Source of the DNA: JAJEFO01 sp965208685
Lineage (GTDB): Bacteria; Pseudomonadota; Alphaproteobacteria; Rhodobacterales; Rhodobacteraceae
DNA length: 64,000 nucleotides
Direction of reading: 5' to 3'
NCBI GenBank assembly: GCA_965208685.1
Contig: CBDBPL010000007.1
Location: forward strand, 3,286,001 to 3,350,000
Shown here: one piece after another, positions 34,056-43,394 of the stretch
Layout: every line of letters starts with the position of its first letter
Position numbering within the stretch: position 1 is the stretch's first letter
Program-made: the position numbers and the translations under genes
The notes under the pieces: generated by a model
What the model saw: only the letters and a program-made list of their open reading frames with translations
Databases searched by the model: none
Told to the model about the DNA's origin: nothing

Positions 34056-36095
34056 TCAAATGAAAAGTGTCGGGCGTTCACGCTTGAAGATGCGGTCATA
34101 GGGTTCGCCTCCCAGAAGTTCGCGGGCATGTCGGTGGCCGGAATAGACGGCAGCCTGGATCGTTCCCGGCACTTCGGCGTCGCCGATCGTTCGGTGCGGA
34201 ATGTCGCGACGGTGCAATTCGCGGGACAGTGCGTCGTCCGGCATCCGGTTGGTAACTGATACCAACGTCGATCCAAGAATCGGATCGACCTGGTCACCGG
34301 TATCTGATCGCACGACGTGCAGGGCGCCGTTTTCCCAACTCGTGGCAGTCGAATTTGGATGCATGCTCACGCCGGATGCCTTCAACTCGGCGATCATTCT
34401 TGGTTGCTCGAGCGTGCTCATCATCCAGCCGCCGATTATCGGCGCGCCGGTCACGATGTGGACGTCATGGCCCTTGTCCGCGAGATGCGCCGCAAGCGCG
34501 TTGGCCATGTAGTAGTGATCGTCATCGTAAATGACGACCTTTCCACCGGGCACCGCCCCGTTCAGGATGTCGTCGGGGGTCAGCGCATGGTCAGCGAATC
34601 CCGCGATTGACGTCAGGTTGGAGCGACCGCGCCCGTCATCCAGCCAGTGCGCACCGGTCGCAACGAGAACTTCGTCGGCGTTGAACTCCGCAATTCCGTC
34701 AACATCGAGGTCGCTGTTCGGGAACAGGCTGACATTTGCCATCTGTTGCAGTTGATAGAGCCGATAGTCGCGCACCCGACCCCAGGCAGACAGGTTCTTG
34801 ATCCCCGCCTCCTTCGCGACCCGGCCGCCCATCTCCGGCGCCTTGTCCGCAATCGTGACCTCGTGCCCTGCACGCGCCAGCGTCAGCGCCGCCTCCAGCC
34901 CTGCAGGACCTCCTCCGACGATCAGGACACTCTTTGTCCTCTCCGATCTTGGCACGAATTCAGGGTGCCAGCCGCGACGCCACTCCTCGGAGACGGTGGG
35001 ATTCTGTGTGCAGCGCACGTGAATGCCGGACACTTCGACCGACACGCACACGTTGCACCCTATGCACTCGCGTATGTCGTCGACCCGGCCTTCCCGGACC
35101 TTGGCAGGCAAGAACGGATCCGCGATGGAAGCCCTTGCGCTGCCGATGATGTCAAGCACGCCGCGCCTGACCTGGCTGACCATTGCATCAGGCGACGTGA
35201 AGCGACCGACGCCCAGGACAGGCTTTCTCGTTACCTCCTTGACGAACCTTGTCACGTCTTCCTGAAAGCCTTCCGGCTCGTAGCGCGACGTGCTGCTGTC
35301 CGCGCTCCAGCCAGAAACGTTGACGTCCCAGAGATCGGGCAATTCAGCCAACGCCTCCACCGCGTCGCGTCCCTCCCCGTCGAACTGGATGCGCTTGGGA
35401 CCTGAAGCTTCGTGCACGGCAAAGCGCAGGGCGATCGCCATTTCGCCTGCGGCTTCGTCCAGCGCGTCTTCCAGGACCTCGCGCAGAAGCCGCAGGCGAT
35501 TTTCGAAGGAGCCGCCATACTCGTCGGTTCGGAGATTGTAACACGGCTGCAGGAAATGCCACAGGATCGACGCGTCATGCGCCGCATAGACATAGGCGAT
35601 GTCGTAGCCGGCTCTCTTTGCTCTCCCGATTGCAGCTCGGTGCGACTGCCGCAGGCGCCGGATGTCGGACTTGTCCATCGCCTTGGCCGAATAGGGCATT
35701 TCCGGCTTCAGCGATGGCATGCTTGACGGGCCAAGGATCGGGTAGCCGTTCTCGATGCCGCGCGACCTCAGTCCCGTATGGCCAAGTTCGATCGACGCCA
35801 ACGCGCCATGTTCGTGGATCTTTTCGACTGAGCGCGCGTGCACCTTGACGTCGCCGTCGTCCCAAAGTCGTTCATAGGGAAGACCAGAGAGATCCGATGT
35901 CGGATCGATCTCGGTCAGTTGCATTCCCACGATGCCCCAACCGCCTTCGGCACGCATCGCGCGGTTGCCGATGGCGCCGTTGGGCTGAAGGTAGGAATTG
36001 CCATTGGCGTAAGGCGCCACCGAGAACCGGTTGGGTGCCGTGACGGGCCCGATCCGGACCGGTTCGAACAAGACGTTGTATCGCTGATCCACCAT
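34056..36095 (-). CDS. Iron-sulfur flavoprotein of the trimethylamine-dehydrogenase/N-methylproline-demethylase group
   Basis: 679 residues. An old-yellow-enzyme barrel (to about residue 350; IAYVYAAHDASIL keeps the active Tyr and His) is followed by the 4Fe-4S site CIGCNVC with a fourth Cys in RCTQNPTVSEEWRRGWHPE, then an FAD/NAD-binding half starting VLIVGGGPAGLEAALTLARA. The order and motifs match trimethylamine dehydrogenase closely. However, the Cys that binds FMN covalently there is Ala (PNRFSVAPYAN), and the aromatic-bowl Tyr appears as Leu (GMQLTEIDP). The substrate is therefore probably another N-methylated amine. It is the last gene of a seven-gene operon, four bases after the Tm-1-like gene. 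Confidence 0.85.
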   Translation of the reverse strand: MVDQRYNVLFEPVRIGPVTAPNRFSVAPYANGNSYLQPNGAIGNRAMRAEGGWGIVGMQLTEIDPTSDLSGLPYERLWDDGDVKVHARSVEKIHEHGALASIELGHTGLRSRGIENGYPILGPSSMPSLKPEMPYSAKAMDKSDIRRLRQSHRAAIGRAKRAGYDIAYVYAAHDASILWHFLQPCYNLRTDEYGGSFENRLRLLREVLEDALDEAAGEMAIALRFAVHEASGPKRIQFDGEGRDAVEALAELPDLWDVNVSGWSADSSTSRYEPEGFQEDVTRFVKEVTRKPVLGVGRFTSPDAMVSQVRRGVLDIIGSARASIADPFLPAKVREGRVDDIRECIGCNVCVSVEVSGIHVRCTQNPTVSEEWRRGWHPEFVPRSERTKSVLIVGGGPAGLEAALTLARAGHEVTIADKAPEMGGRVAKEAGIKNLSAWGRVRDYRLYQLQQMANVSLFPNSDLDVDGIAEFNADEVLVATGAHWLDDGRGRSNLTSIAGFADHALTPDDILNGAVPGGKVVIYDDDHYYMANALAAHLADKGHDVHIVTGAPIIGGWMMSTLEQPRMIAELKASGVSMHPNSTATSWENGALHVVRSDTGDQVDPILGSTLVSVTNRMPDDALSRELHRRDIPHRTIGDAEVPGTIQAAVYSGHRHARELLGGEPYDRIFKRERPTLFI

Positions 36096-36098
36096 GGC

Positions 36099-37337
36099 TC
36101 ACTCCATGCTGATGGTGCCGTCAGCGACCCAGCCGTCGATGATTTCCACGACCTTCTCCGAAAACGCCAGGTCGTTGATGTGGCAATCCATCACCGTCAG
36201 CCCGACGGGCGCGGTCATCTCCGCCTTGTAGGCCTCGACCATCGTTGCCAGCGCCTCGGGATCGTGCGCGGGCATGCCCTCGGTGTCCCAGGCGTGGATG
36301 CCGCGGGTCGGCAGCACAAACCGGACCGGACCATTCGACTTCTTGAGCCGGCCCGCGACCTCCCTGGCCAGGTCGCAGCGTTCCTCGGCGGTGAGGGCGG
36401 CCGAGGCGATCAGGCGGTTGTGGGCGTGGAACTGGCGGTCGCGAAAGCGCTCGGGCACCGGTTGCCAGGCTGCAAAGTCGATCATGTCGCCGAATCCAGG
36501 CGCGGCTATGATCGGCGTGCCCCGACGTCCCGCGGCAGTCATCCGGTGCGCGCCGGCATTGACGATGGAACCGACCATCAAGTTGCCGATCTCGGCCACG
36601 GCAAGCTCCAGAACACAGGCGAAATAGCCCTGTTCGGCAAGGCTCTCCATCGCCATGCCGCCCATGCCGGTGCCGTGAAACACTGCCAGCGAAAACCCGC
36701 GGTCTATCAGCGGCTGGCGCAGGTGCACCATGTACTGCAACGCTGACGACCCGAAGCTGACCATGCCGATGACCGGCCGGTCCGGGTCGGGCGCCACCAC
36801 GGCCTGTGCGGCGCCCCAGACCGCACCTGCCGCCTGGCTGAGCGTTGCCATGCAAATTTCGTTCAGCCCGTAGAGACCGCCGGCCCACAGGATCATCTGG
36901 ATGTCGGCCGAGAGCCGCTCGGGTGGGATCAGGGCGGAAAAGGCAACGGTCGAGACCACGTATTTTGGCACGCCGACCGGCAAGGCGCGCGCGCAATCAA
37001 GGGCAAGATCGGTGCCCATCGTTCCGCCCAATGCCAGCATGCCGTGAATCTTGCCACTCGCGTGAAGATTCGCGGTCAGCCTCGCGGCCCCTTGTGCCAT
37101 GATCTGCATGGCGTGGTTCTCGTCGCCGCTGTCGATGGCATCCTGAATGGTCTTGCCCGCAGCCTCGGCTACCTGGTGCTTTGAAATGTCCGTTGGAGCG
37201 TCAGGATCTCCCAGAACGCTCACGTCCATCGCGATCACGCTGCCGCCAAGCTCGCGGATGCGATCGCACACGAAATTCAGTTCGGCATCCTTCGTGTCGT
37301 AGGTGCCGATCACCAGAATTGTCTTTGCGTCACTCAT
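36099..37337 (-). CDS. Tm-1-like ATP-binding protein (UPF0261)
   Basis: 412 residues, close to full length for the family. Landmarks are KTILVIGTYDTKDAELNFVC at the N-terminus, MLALGGTMGTDLALDCARAL, AVFHGTGMGGMAMESLAEQG and APGFGDMIDFAAWQPVP. Tm-1 is a plant viral-resistance protein; bacterial homologues occur in catabolic operons but lack a settled function. Here it sits 21 bases behind the FAD/GcvT dehydrogenase gene and three bases before the TMADH-like gene, with GGGAGGG before its ATG, so it clearly belongs to the operon. The usual TIM-barrel partner encoded beside many homologues is not present. Confidence 0.9.
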   Translation of the reverse strand: MSDAKTILVIGTYDTKDAELNFVCDRIRELGGSVIAMDVSVLGDPDAPTDISKHQVAEAAGKTIQDAIDSGDENHAMQIMAQGAARLTANLHASGKIHGMLALGGTMGTDLALDCARALPVGVPKYVVSTVAFSALIPPERLSADIQMILWAGGLYGLNEICMATLSQAAGAVWGAAQAVVAPDPDRPVIGMVSFGSSALQYMVHLRQPLIDRGFSLAVFHGTGMGGMAMESLAEQGYFACVLELAVAEIGNLMVGSIVNAGAHRMTAAGRRGTPIIAAPGFGDMIDFAAWQPVPERFRDRQFHAHNRLIASAALTAEERCDLAREVAGRLKKSNGPVRFVLPTRGIHAWDTEGMPAHDPEALATMVEAYKAEMTAPVGLTVMDCHINDLAFSEKVVEIIDGWVADGTISME

Positions 37338-37358
37338 CTTGCCCTCCCAGTTGCTGGT

Positions 37359-39824
37359 CTAGCCCCGCATTGTCTCGCCCCCAGGGTCGTAAAACGGCTC
37401 CAACTGAACCTTCACCGGATGCATCTCCCCGGCAATCTGGACTTCGAAGCCTCCTTCATCGATCCAGTCTTGGCTGACCCCGTCGCCGCAATGCAGACTC
37501 GCCAGCCCAACCATGGCTTCGATCCGGAAACCCCAATCGCCGGACGTCACGAATCCAACGATCTTGCCGCCCTTCCAGACGGGTTCGTTGTGGATGAGAT
37601 ACGGTCCTTCCTCGGCGGTCAGGCCGGGAACCTTGATGCAGACGGTCCGCCACTTGGTTGCCGGTGCGTCGGCTTCTTTCTGTGCGGCCAGGCGCGCCCT
37701 GCCAATGAAATCGTCTTTCGAGAGATCGACGGCAAAGCCAAGGCCGGTCTCGTACGGGGTGTCGTCTTCGCCGATGTCATGACCGAAATGGCGAAAGCCC
37801 TTTTCGATCCGGCAGGCATTGAGTGCAAACATCCCCATGTGCCGGAGGCCATGCGGACGGCTGGCTTCGCGAATGGCCTCGTAGAGCCCCGCAGCAAACT
37901 CGGTCGGGAACAGCATCTCGTAGCCAAGCTCGCCCAGGAAGGACCGTCGGATCACCCAGCCCCGGGCATAGGCGAGATCAACCTCACGTGCGGCTCCGAA
38001 GGGAATCGCTTCACTCGAGAATTCGTCACGGCTGAGACTCTGAAGGATCTCGCGGGATTTCGGGCCATGGATCGCAAGCAGGCAATGTGCCGAAGTCGCG
38101 TCGAAGACCTCGAAGTGCATGTCTGCGTCGGCATGCCAGCGGATGAACTGCTGATCGCGAATCTGGCTTGGATGGCCAGTGACGATCATGAAGCAGTCCT
38201 GGCTCTGGCGGGTGACGGTGACGTCTGCCTCGATCCCGCCCCTTTGGTTCAGAAACTGCGTATACACCGAGGTCCCGGGTTCGACATCCATCCGGGCACC
38301 GCTGACCCGATCAAGGATGCGCCGCGCATCAGGGCCCTGCACAACGATCTTCGCGTACATGGACTGATCGACCAGAACTGCCGCGTCCCGCGCCGCGATG
38401 CATTCCTGCCGCACGAAATGCGACCAGGGCTTCCAGCGCAGCGAAGGTGCATCGACCCAGCCACCACCCTCGGTGTCGAAATACATCGGGACTTCCCATC
38501 CGATCCGTTCGGCGAAGCACGCCCCGACTGCCGCAAGCTTTTCGTGCAGCGGCACGCGGCGGACCCCCCGGGCGGAGCGGACCTGGTGTCCGGGCCAGTG
38601 CAGTCCGTAATGAAAGCCAACGGATTCCGCGGCCCGGTCCTGATTGTAACGGGTATTGGCTTGATAGGGATGCGCGCGCGTCGCCAGAAGCGGACCCATT
38701 GATCGCGAAGGGCTGCCGTCGATCAACCACTCCGCCATGGTCAGCCCGACGCCGCCGGAATTGAGGATGCCGTTGGAATTCATGCCCGTCGCGACAAAGA
38801 CGCCCTGCACTTCAGGGATCGGTCCCAGGTGCGGGCGGCCATCCGGCGTAAAGCTCTCTGGTCCGCAGAAGAAAGTCTGGATGCCCATGGTGCCCAGCGA
38901 CGGCATCCGGGCGAACATCCGATTCAGTTCGGGCTCCAGATGCTCCATGTCGAATGGAAGCTCGTCGAACTCGAAGTCCTCGGGGATCGGTTGTTCCTTG
39001 GCCCACGTCTTGCCCTGCGCCTCGAACGCCCCGATCAGCAACTTGCCGGCGTCTTCCTTCCAGTAGGTTCGCTCTTCGCTGATGTTGAGGATCGGTTGGG
39101 TCGAAGGCAGTCCTTCGACGGGCTCCGTCACGATGTAGAAGTGTTCGCACGCGTGAAGCGGAATCGTAATGCCTTGCGACTTGGCAAATTGGTGGCTCCA
39201 CATTCCGCCCGCAATCAGGACCTTGTCCGTTGCGATGGCACCGCGGTCGGTGACAACGCCGACAACCTTTCCTTCACGGACTTCCAGACGCTCGGCTTTG
39301 GTAGCCTCGAGCACCTGCGCGCCCTGGGCCTTGGCCCCCTTTTGCATTGCAACCGTCACATCCAGTGGATTGACCTGCCCGTTTGACGGAACGTGAAGGG
39401 CGGAAATCACGTCTTCCGTGACAAGGTCGGGCCAATGCTCCGACAATTCCTCCATGGGCATCATTCTGGATGGAACACCGACACGGTTGGCGTGGTCATT
39501 GCTGCGCAACAACTGCTCGTGACGCACGTCGCTCAATGCAAGGTTGATCGTGCCGTTCTGCTTGTAACCCGTCGCCTGACCCGTCTCGGCCTCGAGGTCC
39601 CTGAAGAGCCTGGCAGTGTATTTTCCCAGTTCCGTCTGGGCCGCGCTGTCCCGAAGCTGGCCGACGATGCCGGCGGCGTGCCAGGTCGTGCCACTGGCGA
39701 TCTTGCGCCGTTCGACCAGAACTGCGGGTACGCCGCGATGGGCCAGATGATAAAGCGTGGAGACACCAATTACGCCACCGCCGATGATGACAACTGGCGC
39801 TCGGGGTGGAAGGTCTGCTGCCAT
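37359..39824 (-). CDS. FAD-dependent dehydrogenase with GcvT-like folate domain (dimethylglycine/sarcosine dehydrogenase family)
   Basis: 821 residues. The N-terminal DAO-type FAD domain starts VVIIGGGVIGVSTLYHLA and contains SGTTWHAAGIVGQLR, the segment that carries the covalent-flavin His in this family. The C-terminal 430 residues are GcvT-like (YAKIVVQGPDARRILDRVSG, LGELGYEMLFP, ACRIEKGFRHFGHDIGEDDT). Such enzymes oxidatively demethylate N-methyl glycines and pass the C1 unit to tetrahydrofolate. Its operon partners include a TMADH-like flavoprotein and an aminotransferase, so stepwise N-demethylation and deamination of one imported compound is a reasonable inference. Substrate unassigned. 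Confidence 0.92.
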   Translation of the reverse strand: MAADLPPRAPVVIIGGGVIGVSTLYHLAHRGVPAVLVERRKIASGTTWHAAGIVGQLRDSAAQTELGKYTARLFRDLEAETGQATGYKQNGTINLALSDVRHEQLLRSNDHANRVGVPSRMMPMEELSEHWPDLVTEDVISALHVPSNGQVNPLDVTVAMQKGAKAQGAQVLEATKAERLEVREGKVVGVVTDRGAIATDKVLIAGGMWSHQFAKSQGITIPLHACEHFYIVTEPVEGLPSTQPILNISEERTYWKEDAGKLLIGAFEAQGKTWAKEQPIPEDFEFDELPFDMEHLEPELNRMFARMPSLGTMGIQTFFCGPESFTPDGRPHLGPIPEVQGVFVATGMNSNGILNSGGVGLTMAEWLIDGSPSRSMGPLLATRAHPYQANTRYNQDRAAESVGFHYGLHWPGHQVRSARGVRRVPLHEKLAAVGACFAERIGWEVPMYFDTEGGGWVDAPSLRWKPWSHFVRQECIAARDAAVLVDQSMYAKIVVQGPDARRILDRVSGARMDVEPGTSVYTQFLNQRGGIEADVTVTRQSQDCFMIVTGHPSQIRDQQFIRWHADADMHFEVFDATSAHCLLAIHGPKSREILQSLSRDEFSSEAIPFGAAREVDLAYARGWVIRRSFLGELGYEMLFPTEFAAGLYEAIREASRPHGLRHMGMFALNACRIEKGFRHFGHDIGEDDTPYETGLGFAVDLSKDDFIGRARLAAQKEADAPATKWRTVCIKVPGLTAEEGPYLIHNEPVWKGGKIVGFVTSGDWGFRIEAMVGLASLHCGDGVSQDWIDEGGFEVQIAGEMHPVKVQLEPFYDPGGETMRG

Positions 39825-39845
39825 GATGACCCTGCGTTCCCGGTG

Positions 39846-41198
39846 TCAGGCCGCACCAAGGCCAGCGTCGAGCGCCGAGATTATCGCTTCGATCTCGCCT
39901 TCCGAAATGACCAGCGGCGGTGACAAGAGGATGTTGGGTCCGGAAATGCGGACAATGACGCCGGCTTCATAGGTCGCGTCATGAACCCTCTTGGCCGCTC
40001 TCGGATCGATCGGCGTCTTGGTCTCGCGATCCTCGACCAGTTCCAACGCGGTCATGAGACCTTCGCCCCCGCGCAGGTCTCCGACGATGCTGTGCCTGTC
40101 CTTGAGCGCCTTGAGCCCCTCGTGGAGCTGTGTGCCTCGCACCGCGGCGTTGTCCTTGACGTTCAGCTTGACGGTCTCATCGAGCGTCGCGATCGCGGCC
40201 GCCGCACCCACGGGGTGCCCTGAACAGGTGTATCCCGACGCAATGTAGGCGCGGCCAGTTTCGTCGCTTTCGAACGCGTCGGCCACATGTTCACTCACCA
40301 TGACCGCTCCGAAAGGAAAGTACCCGTTGGTGATCGCCTTGGCCGTCACCGCGAAATCCGGCCTGACGCCCCAGTGGCGCGAACCCGACCAGCTTCCGGT
40401 GCGCCCGTAGCCTGTGATCACCTCGTCCGCGATCAGCAGGATTCCGTTCCTGTGACAGATCTCGCGCACGCCGGGCATGAAACTGGCATGCGGAACGATC
40501 ACGCCGCCAGCGCCGAGGATTGGCTCCATGATGAATGCCGCGATGGTCGCCGGGTTCTGGAAGGCGATTTCGTCCTCGATTGCCTGCAGGCAAAGCTGCG
40601 CAAGTTTTTCAGGATCGCTTTCGTTGAAGGGATTGCGATAGGTCCACGGGCACGGCATCTGATGGCATCCGGCCAGCAGCGGCTCGTACTGCGTCCGGAA
40701 AGGCGAATTGCCGTTCACCGAGGCTCCGCCAGTGTGCGTGCCGTGATAGCCTTTCTTCAGGCTGAAGTACTTGATCCGGCCTTCTTCCCCGCACAACTTG
40801 TGATACTGGCGCGCCAGGCGCAGCGCGATTTCAACGCCGTCGGACCCGCCGGACGTATAGAACGCCCGTGTCAGACCATCCGGATCGAAAAACTCGCGAA
40901 GCATCCAGCTGAGTTCGATCGAAACGTCATTGGTCGTGCCGCGAAAGATCGAGTAGTAGGGCAGCGCGTTGAGCTGCGCATACATGGCATCCTTGATTGC
41001 ATCGCAGGAATAGCCAAGGTTCACGTTCCAAAGTCCACCGACGGCATCGATGACTTCATGCCCATCAAGATCGGTAATCCGCACTCCTGATCCCCTGGTC
41101 AGGATCTGCGGTGCATTGGCACGCATGTCCGCAGGATGTGCCATTGGGTGCCACAGGTGCTTGGCGTTGTTTTCCTTCAGGAAATTACTGTCCTTCAC
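39846..41198 (-). CDS. Class III pyridoxal-phosphate aminotransferase (omega-amino-acid type)
   Basis: 450 residues from GTG 41198, with GGAGCAGG upstream. HLWHPMAHPADMRANAP near the N-terminus, YTSGGSDGVEIALRLARQYH, LIADEVITGYGRTG (cofactor Asp) and AVTAKAITNGYFPFGAVMV (Schiff-base Lys in TAKA) define the fold. The N-terminal HxWHPM pattern resembles taurine- and beta-alanine-pyruvate aminotransferases. It would deaminate a terminal amine of the operon's substrate, using pyruvate or a similar acceptor. It lies 97 bases after TctA and 21 bases before the FAD/GcvT gene. Confidence 0.93.
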   Translation of the reverse strand: MKDSNFLKENNAKHLWHPMAHPADMRANAPQILTRGSGVRITDLDGHEVIDAVGGLWNVNLGYSCDAIKDAMYAQLNALPYYSIFRGTTNDVSIELSWMLREFFDPDGLTRAFYTSGGSDGVEIALRLARQYHKLCGEEGRIKYFSLKKGYHGTHTGGASVNGNSPFRTQYEPLLAGCHQMPCPWTYRNPFNESDPEKLAQLCLQAIEDEIAFQNPATIAAFIMEPILGAGGVIVPHASFMPGVREICHRNGILLIADEVITGYGRTGSWSGSRHWGVRPDFAVTAKAITNGYFPFGAVMVSEHVADAFESDETGRAYIASGYTCSGHPVGAAAAIATLDETVKLNVKDNAAVRGTQLHEGLKALKDRHSIVGDLRGGEGLMTALELVEDRETKTPIDPRAAKRVHDATYEAGVIVRISGPNILLSPPLVISEGEIEAIISALDAGLGAA

Positions 41199-41297
41199 GA
41201 GACCTGCTCCCCTCGTCCCTGGTTCCCGGCACGCCCGTTTCGGGAAGTCCGACTGGCTGTGCCTGGGCTTGGGCTTGGGATTTGCCCAAGAGTGCTT

Positions 41298-42788
41298 TCA
41301 TCGGTCGCTTTCCCGTGCTGCTCTGAAGCCGCGCCAAAGGCCAAAGGCATGGCTTGCCAGCACAATGATGATGATCAGGAACAGCATGAAAGCGATCGGA
41401 CGGTCGACGAAGTCCAACGGCGTCTTCACCCGCATCATGGACGTGCGAAGCTTGTCTTCCATGATGCCGCCAAGCACCATGCCGAGAATGATCGGCACAA
41501 TCGGCAGGCTGAACCGTTTCATGATGAAACCGAAGATTCCAAACCCGGCTGCAACTGCGCAGTCGATGGCGGAATTGCGCAGCGAATACACCCCGACAAA
41601 CGACAACGTCAGAACGGCCATTCCGATGAAACGGGTCGGAATCTCGATGACCTTCAGCAGGATGTTCGTGGAAAACAGCAAGAACACCAGGACCAGAACG
41701 TTCAGGACGAGCAACGCCAGGTAAATTGCGACGACGAAGTCCAGCTGGTTCTGGAAGAGGCCTGGTCCGGGAATGACATTGTGGACATAAAACACGGCCA
41801 GCATCATCGCTGTGAGTGCCTCGCCCGGGATGCCAAGCGCAAGCAGCGGGATCATTGCCGCGGCGGGCACTGCATTGTTGGCCGTCTCCGAGGCGATCAA
41901 GCCTTCCGGCGACCCCTTGCCGAAGGACTCGGGGGTCTTCGAGGTCTTCTGCGCGTAGGTGTAGCTGAGGAACTGGGCGGTGAACTCGCCCACGCCCGGG
42001 ACCATGCCCATCATGACGCCAAAGCTGCCGGAAGCTGCGGCGACACGCTTGTAGACCGCCAGCTCCTTGAACCCTGACAGCAGCCCTCCGGTGATCGGCT
42101 CGGCGTGGGCGCGCTTGTCGGGTTCGACGAGCAGGACAAAGGCCTGACTGATGGCGAACAGGCCCAGAACGACAACGATGAGGTCCACGCCGCCCGACAG
42201 CCACGTCTGCCCAAAGGTGTAGCGCTGCGAGTACTGAAGCGTCTCGAGCCCGATCGTGTTCAGCCAGATGCCGAAACCCGCCATCATGCCCGCGAGCAGG
42301 ATCTGACCTCGATGTGCAAGGACGACGAGGATGACCCCCAGCAATGCTGCCAGAAAGATCTCCCGGCTTCCGAACATCGGCGCGATCCACGCCAGAACCG
42401 GGGACAAGAGGATGAGACAGACTATCGAAAAGACGGCGCCGTAAAAGGAAGCGGAATAGGCCAGCGACAAGGCACGCCGAGCCTCTCCACGCTCGGTCAT
42501 TGGCGTGCCCTCATATGTGGTGAGAGCGTTGACCGCAGTTCCGGGCGTGTTGATGAGAATCGCGGGTATGGCGCCGCCATACATGGACGATCCGTAAATT
42601 CCCAGCAACGCGGACAGTCCCACGATGGGGTCCAGCGAAAAAGTGGCCGGCAAGAGAATGGCAATGGCCACCGCGGCCCCGACCCCGGGAATGGCGCCGA
42701 TGATCACGCCACCGACCGAACCGACCAGAAGGGCGGCAACGACGTCCCAACGCGCAAGGATCAGAATTGCGGAGCCGAGCAGTTCCAT
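41298..42788 (-). CDS. tctA: Tripartite tricarboxylate transporter permease TctA
   Basis: 496 residues, about 12 membrane helices. Conserved stretches are VIIGAIPGVGAAVAIAILLP, YGSSMYGGAIPAILINTPGT and the second-half repeat MMGMVPGVGEFTAQFLSYTY, giving the paired GxxPGxG loops typical of TctA. It forms the large membrane subunit with TctB (stop and start two bases apart) and is fed by the binding protein TctC. The imported solute is presumably a carboxylate handled by the enzymes encoded immediately downstream. Confidence 0.94.
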   Translation of the reverse strand: MELLGSAILILARWDVVAALLVGSVGGVIIGAIPGVGAAVAIAILLPATFSLDPIVGLSALLGIYGSSMYGGAIPAILINTPGTAVNALTTYEGTPMTERGEARRALSLAYSASFYGAVFSIVCLILLSPVLAWIAPMFGSREIFLAALLGVILVVLAHRGQILLAGMMAGFGIWLNTIGLETLQYSQRYTFGQTWLSGGVDLIVVVLGLFAISQAFVLLVEPDKRAHAEPITGGLLSGFKELAVYKRVAAASGSFGVMMGMVPGVGEFTAQFLSYTYAQKTSKTPESFGKGSPEGLIASETANNAVPAAAMIPLLALGIPGEALTAMMLAVFYVHNVIPGPGLFQNQLDFVVAIYLALLVLNVLVLVFLLFSTNILLKVIEIPTRFIGMAVLTLSFVGVYSLRNSAIDCAVAAGFGIFGFIMKRFSLPIVPIILGMVLGGIMEDKLRTSMMRVKTPLDFVDRPIAFMLFLIIIIVLASHAFGLWRGFRAARESDR

Positions 42789-42790
42789 GG

Positions 42791-43312
42791 TCAGAAATTC
42801 ACGATCATGAAGTTGCGCAGAGGTCCGTGCAGGTATTCATAGACCGCGCCGCCCGGGATCTTCACGGAAAGGCCGGTCTTGAACACCAGCACGATCGTCA
42901 ACCCAAGCAGCGCGGCCGCGCCCAGGCTCCTGACGTCGCGGTAGCCCTGCCTGAAGGCCAGCGAAGTCGTGAATGCCATGGTCGTGGCAAGATAGCCCAG
43001 CACCGGCACTGCTGCGACATAGACCATGTACCAGACCAGGTATTCGAAGGCGCGCAGCCAAACCGCCACTTCGCCCGGATCCCAGCCCGCCTTGACCCGC
43101 CAACTCAACGCGAATTGCGCGAGTCCGAAACCCACCATCGAGAGAACTCCGATGGCAGGCCAGAAACGTGGCTGTTCCACCAGTTTTCCGTTGGGGACAA
43201 ATCGCGTCTCGGCAGCCAGCTGGGAGAGAAGAAAGATCGAGAACAGCACGAACAGGGCAATGAAGATCAGAACGCCCGGACGGTGGGTGGACACTTCGCG
43301 ATGCTGGGTCAT
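42791..43312 (-). CDS. tctB: Tripartite tricarboxylate transporter small subunit TctB
   Basis: 173 residues with four hydrophobic segments (for example GVLIFIALFVLFSIFLLSQL and the region of VWYMVYVAAVPVLGYLATTM). Size, composition and position between TctC and TctA identify it; TctB sequences are poorly conserved. ATG 43312 gives a normal short cytoplasmic N-terminus, whereas an in-frame extension to 43489 would overlap the TctC coding region. Confidence 0.87.
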   Translation of the reverse strand: MTQHREVSTHRPGVLIFIALFVLFSIFLLSQLAAETRFVPNGKLVEQPRFWPAIGVLSMVGFGLAQFALSWRVKAGWDPGEVAVWLRAFEYLVWYMVYVAAVPVLGYLATTMAFTTSLAFRQGYRDVRSLGAAALLGLTIVLVFKTGLSVKIPGGAVYEYLHGPLRNFMIVNF

Positions 43313-43394
43313 GTGCGCATCCAGAGAACCGAAAGAACTGCCCCTTTGGAAGGCTGGCGCATGATCACGCCAGCCCCATTGTGTCAGCCAACGG

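Noticed and set aside
33594..34259. Plus-strand 221-codon frame between the ceramidase-like gene and the TMADH-like gene
   Set aside because: Its 3' part is antisense to the TMADH-like gene and its residues are not protein-like; a minus-strand remnant is at least as likely.
41268..41290. CTTGGGC-N9-GCCCAAG inverted repeat between tctA and the aminotransferase gene
   Set aside because: A 7-bp stem with a long loop and no T-run; it could be a weak attenuator but is too short to call.
41185..42390. A long minus-strand frame inside tctA
   Set aside because: It is an out-of-frame overlap with TctA; the true frame has membrane helices and TctA motifs.
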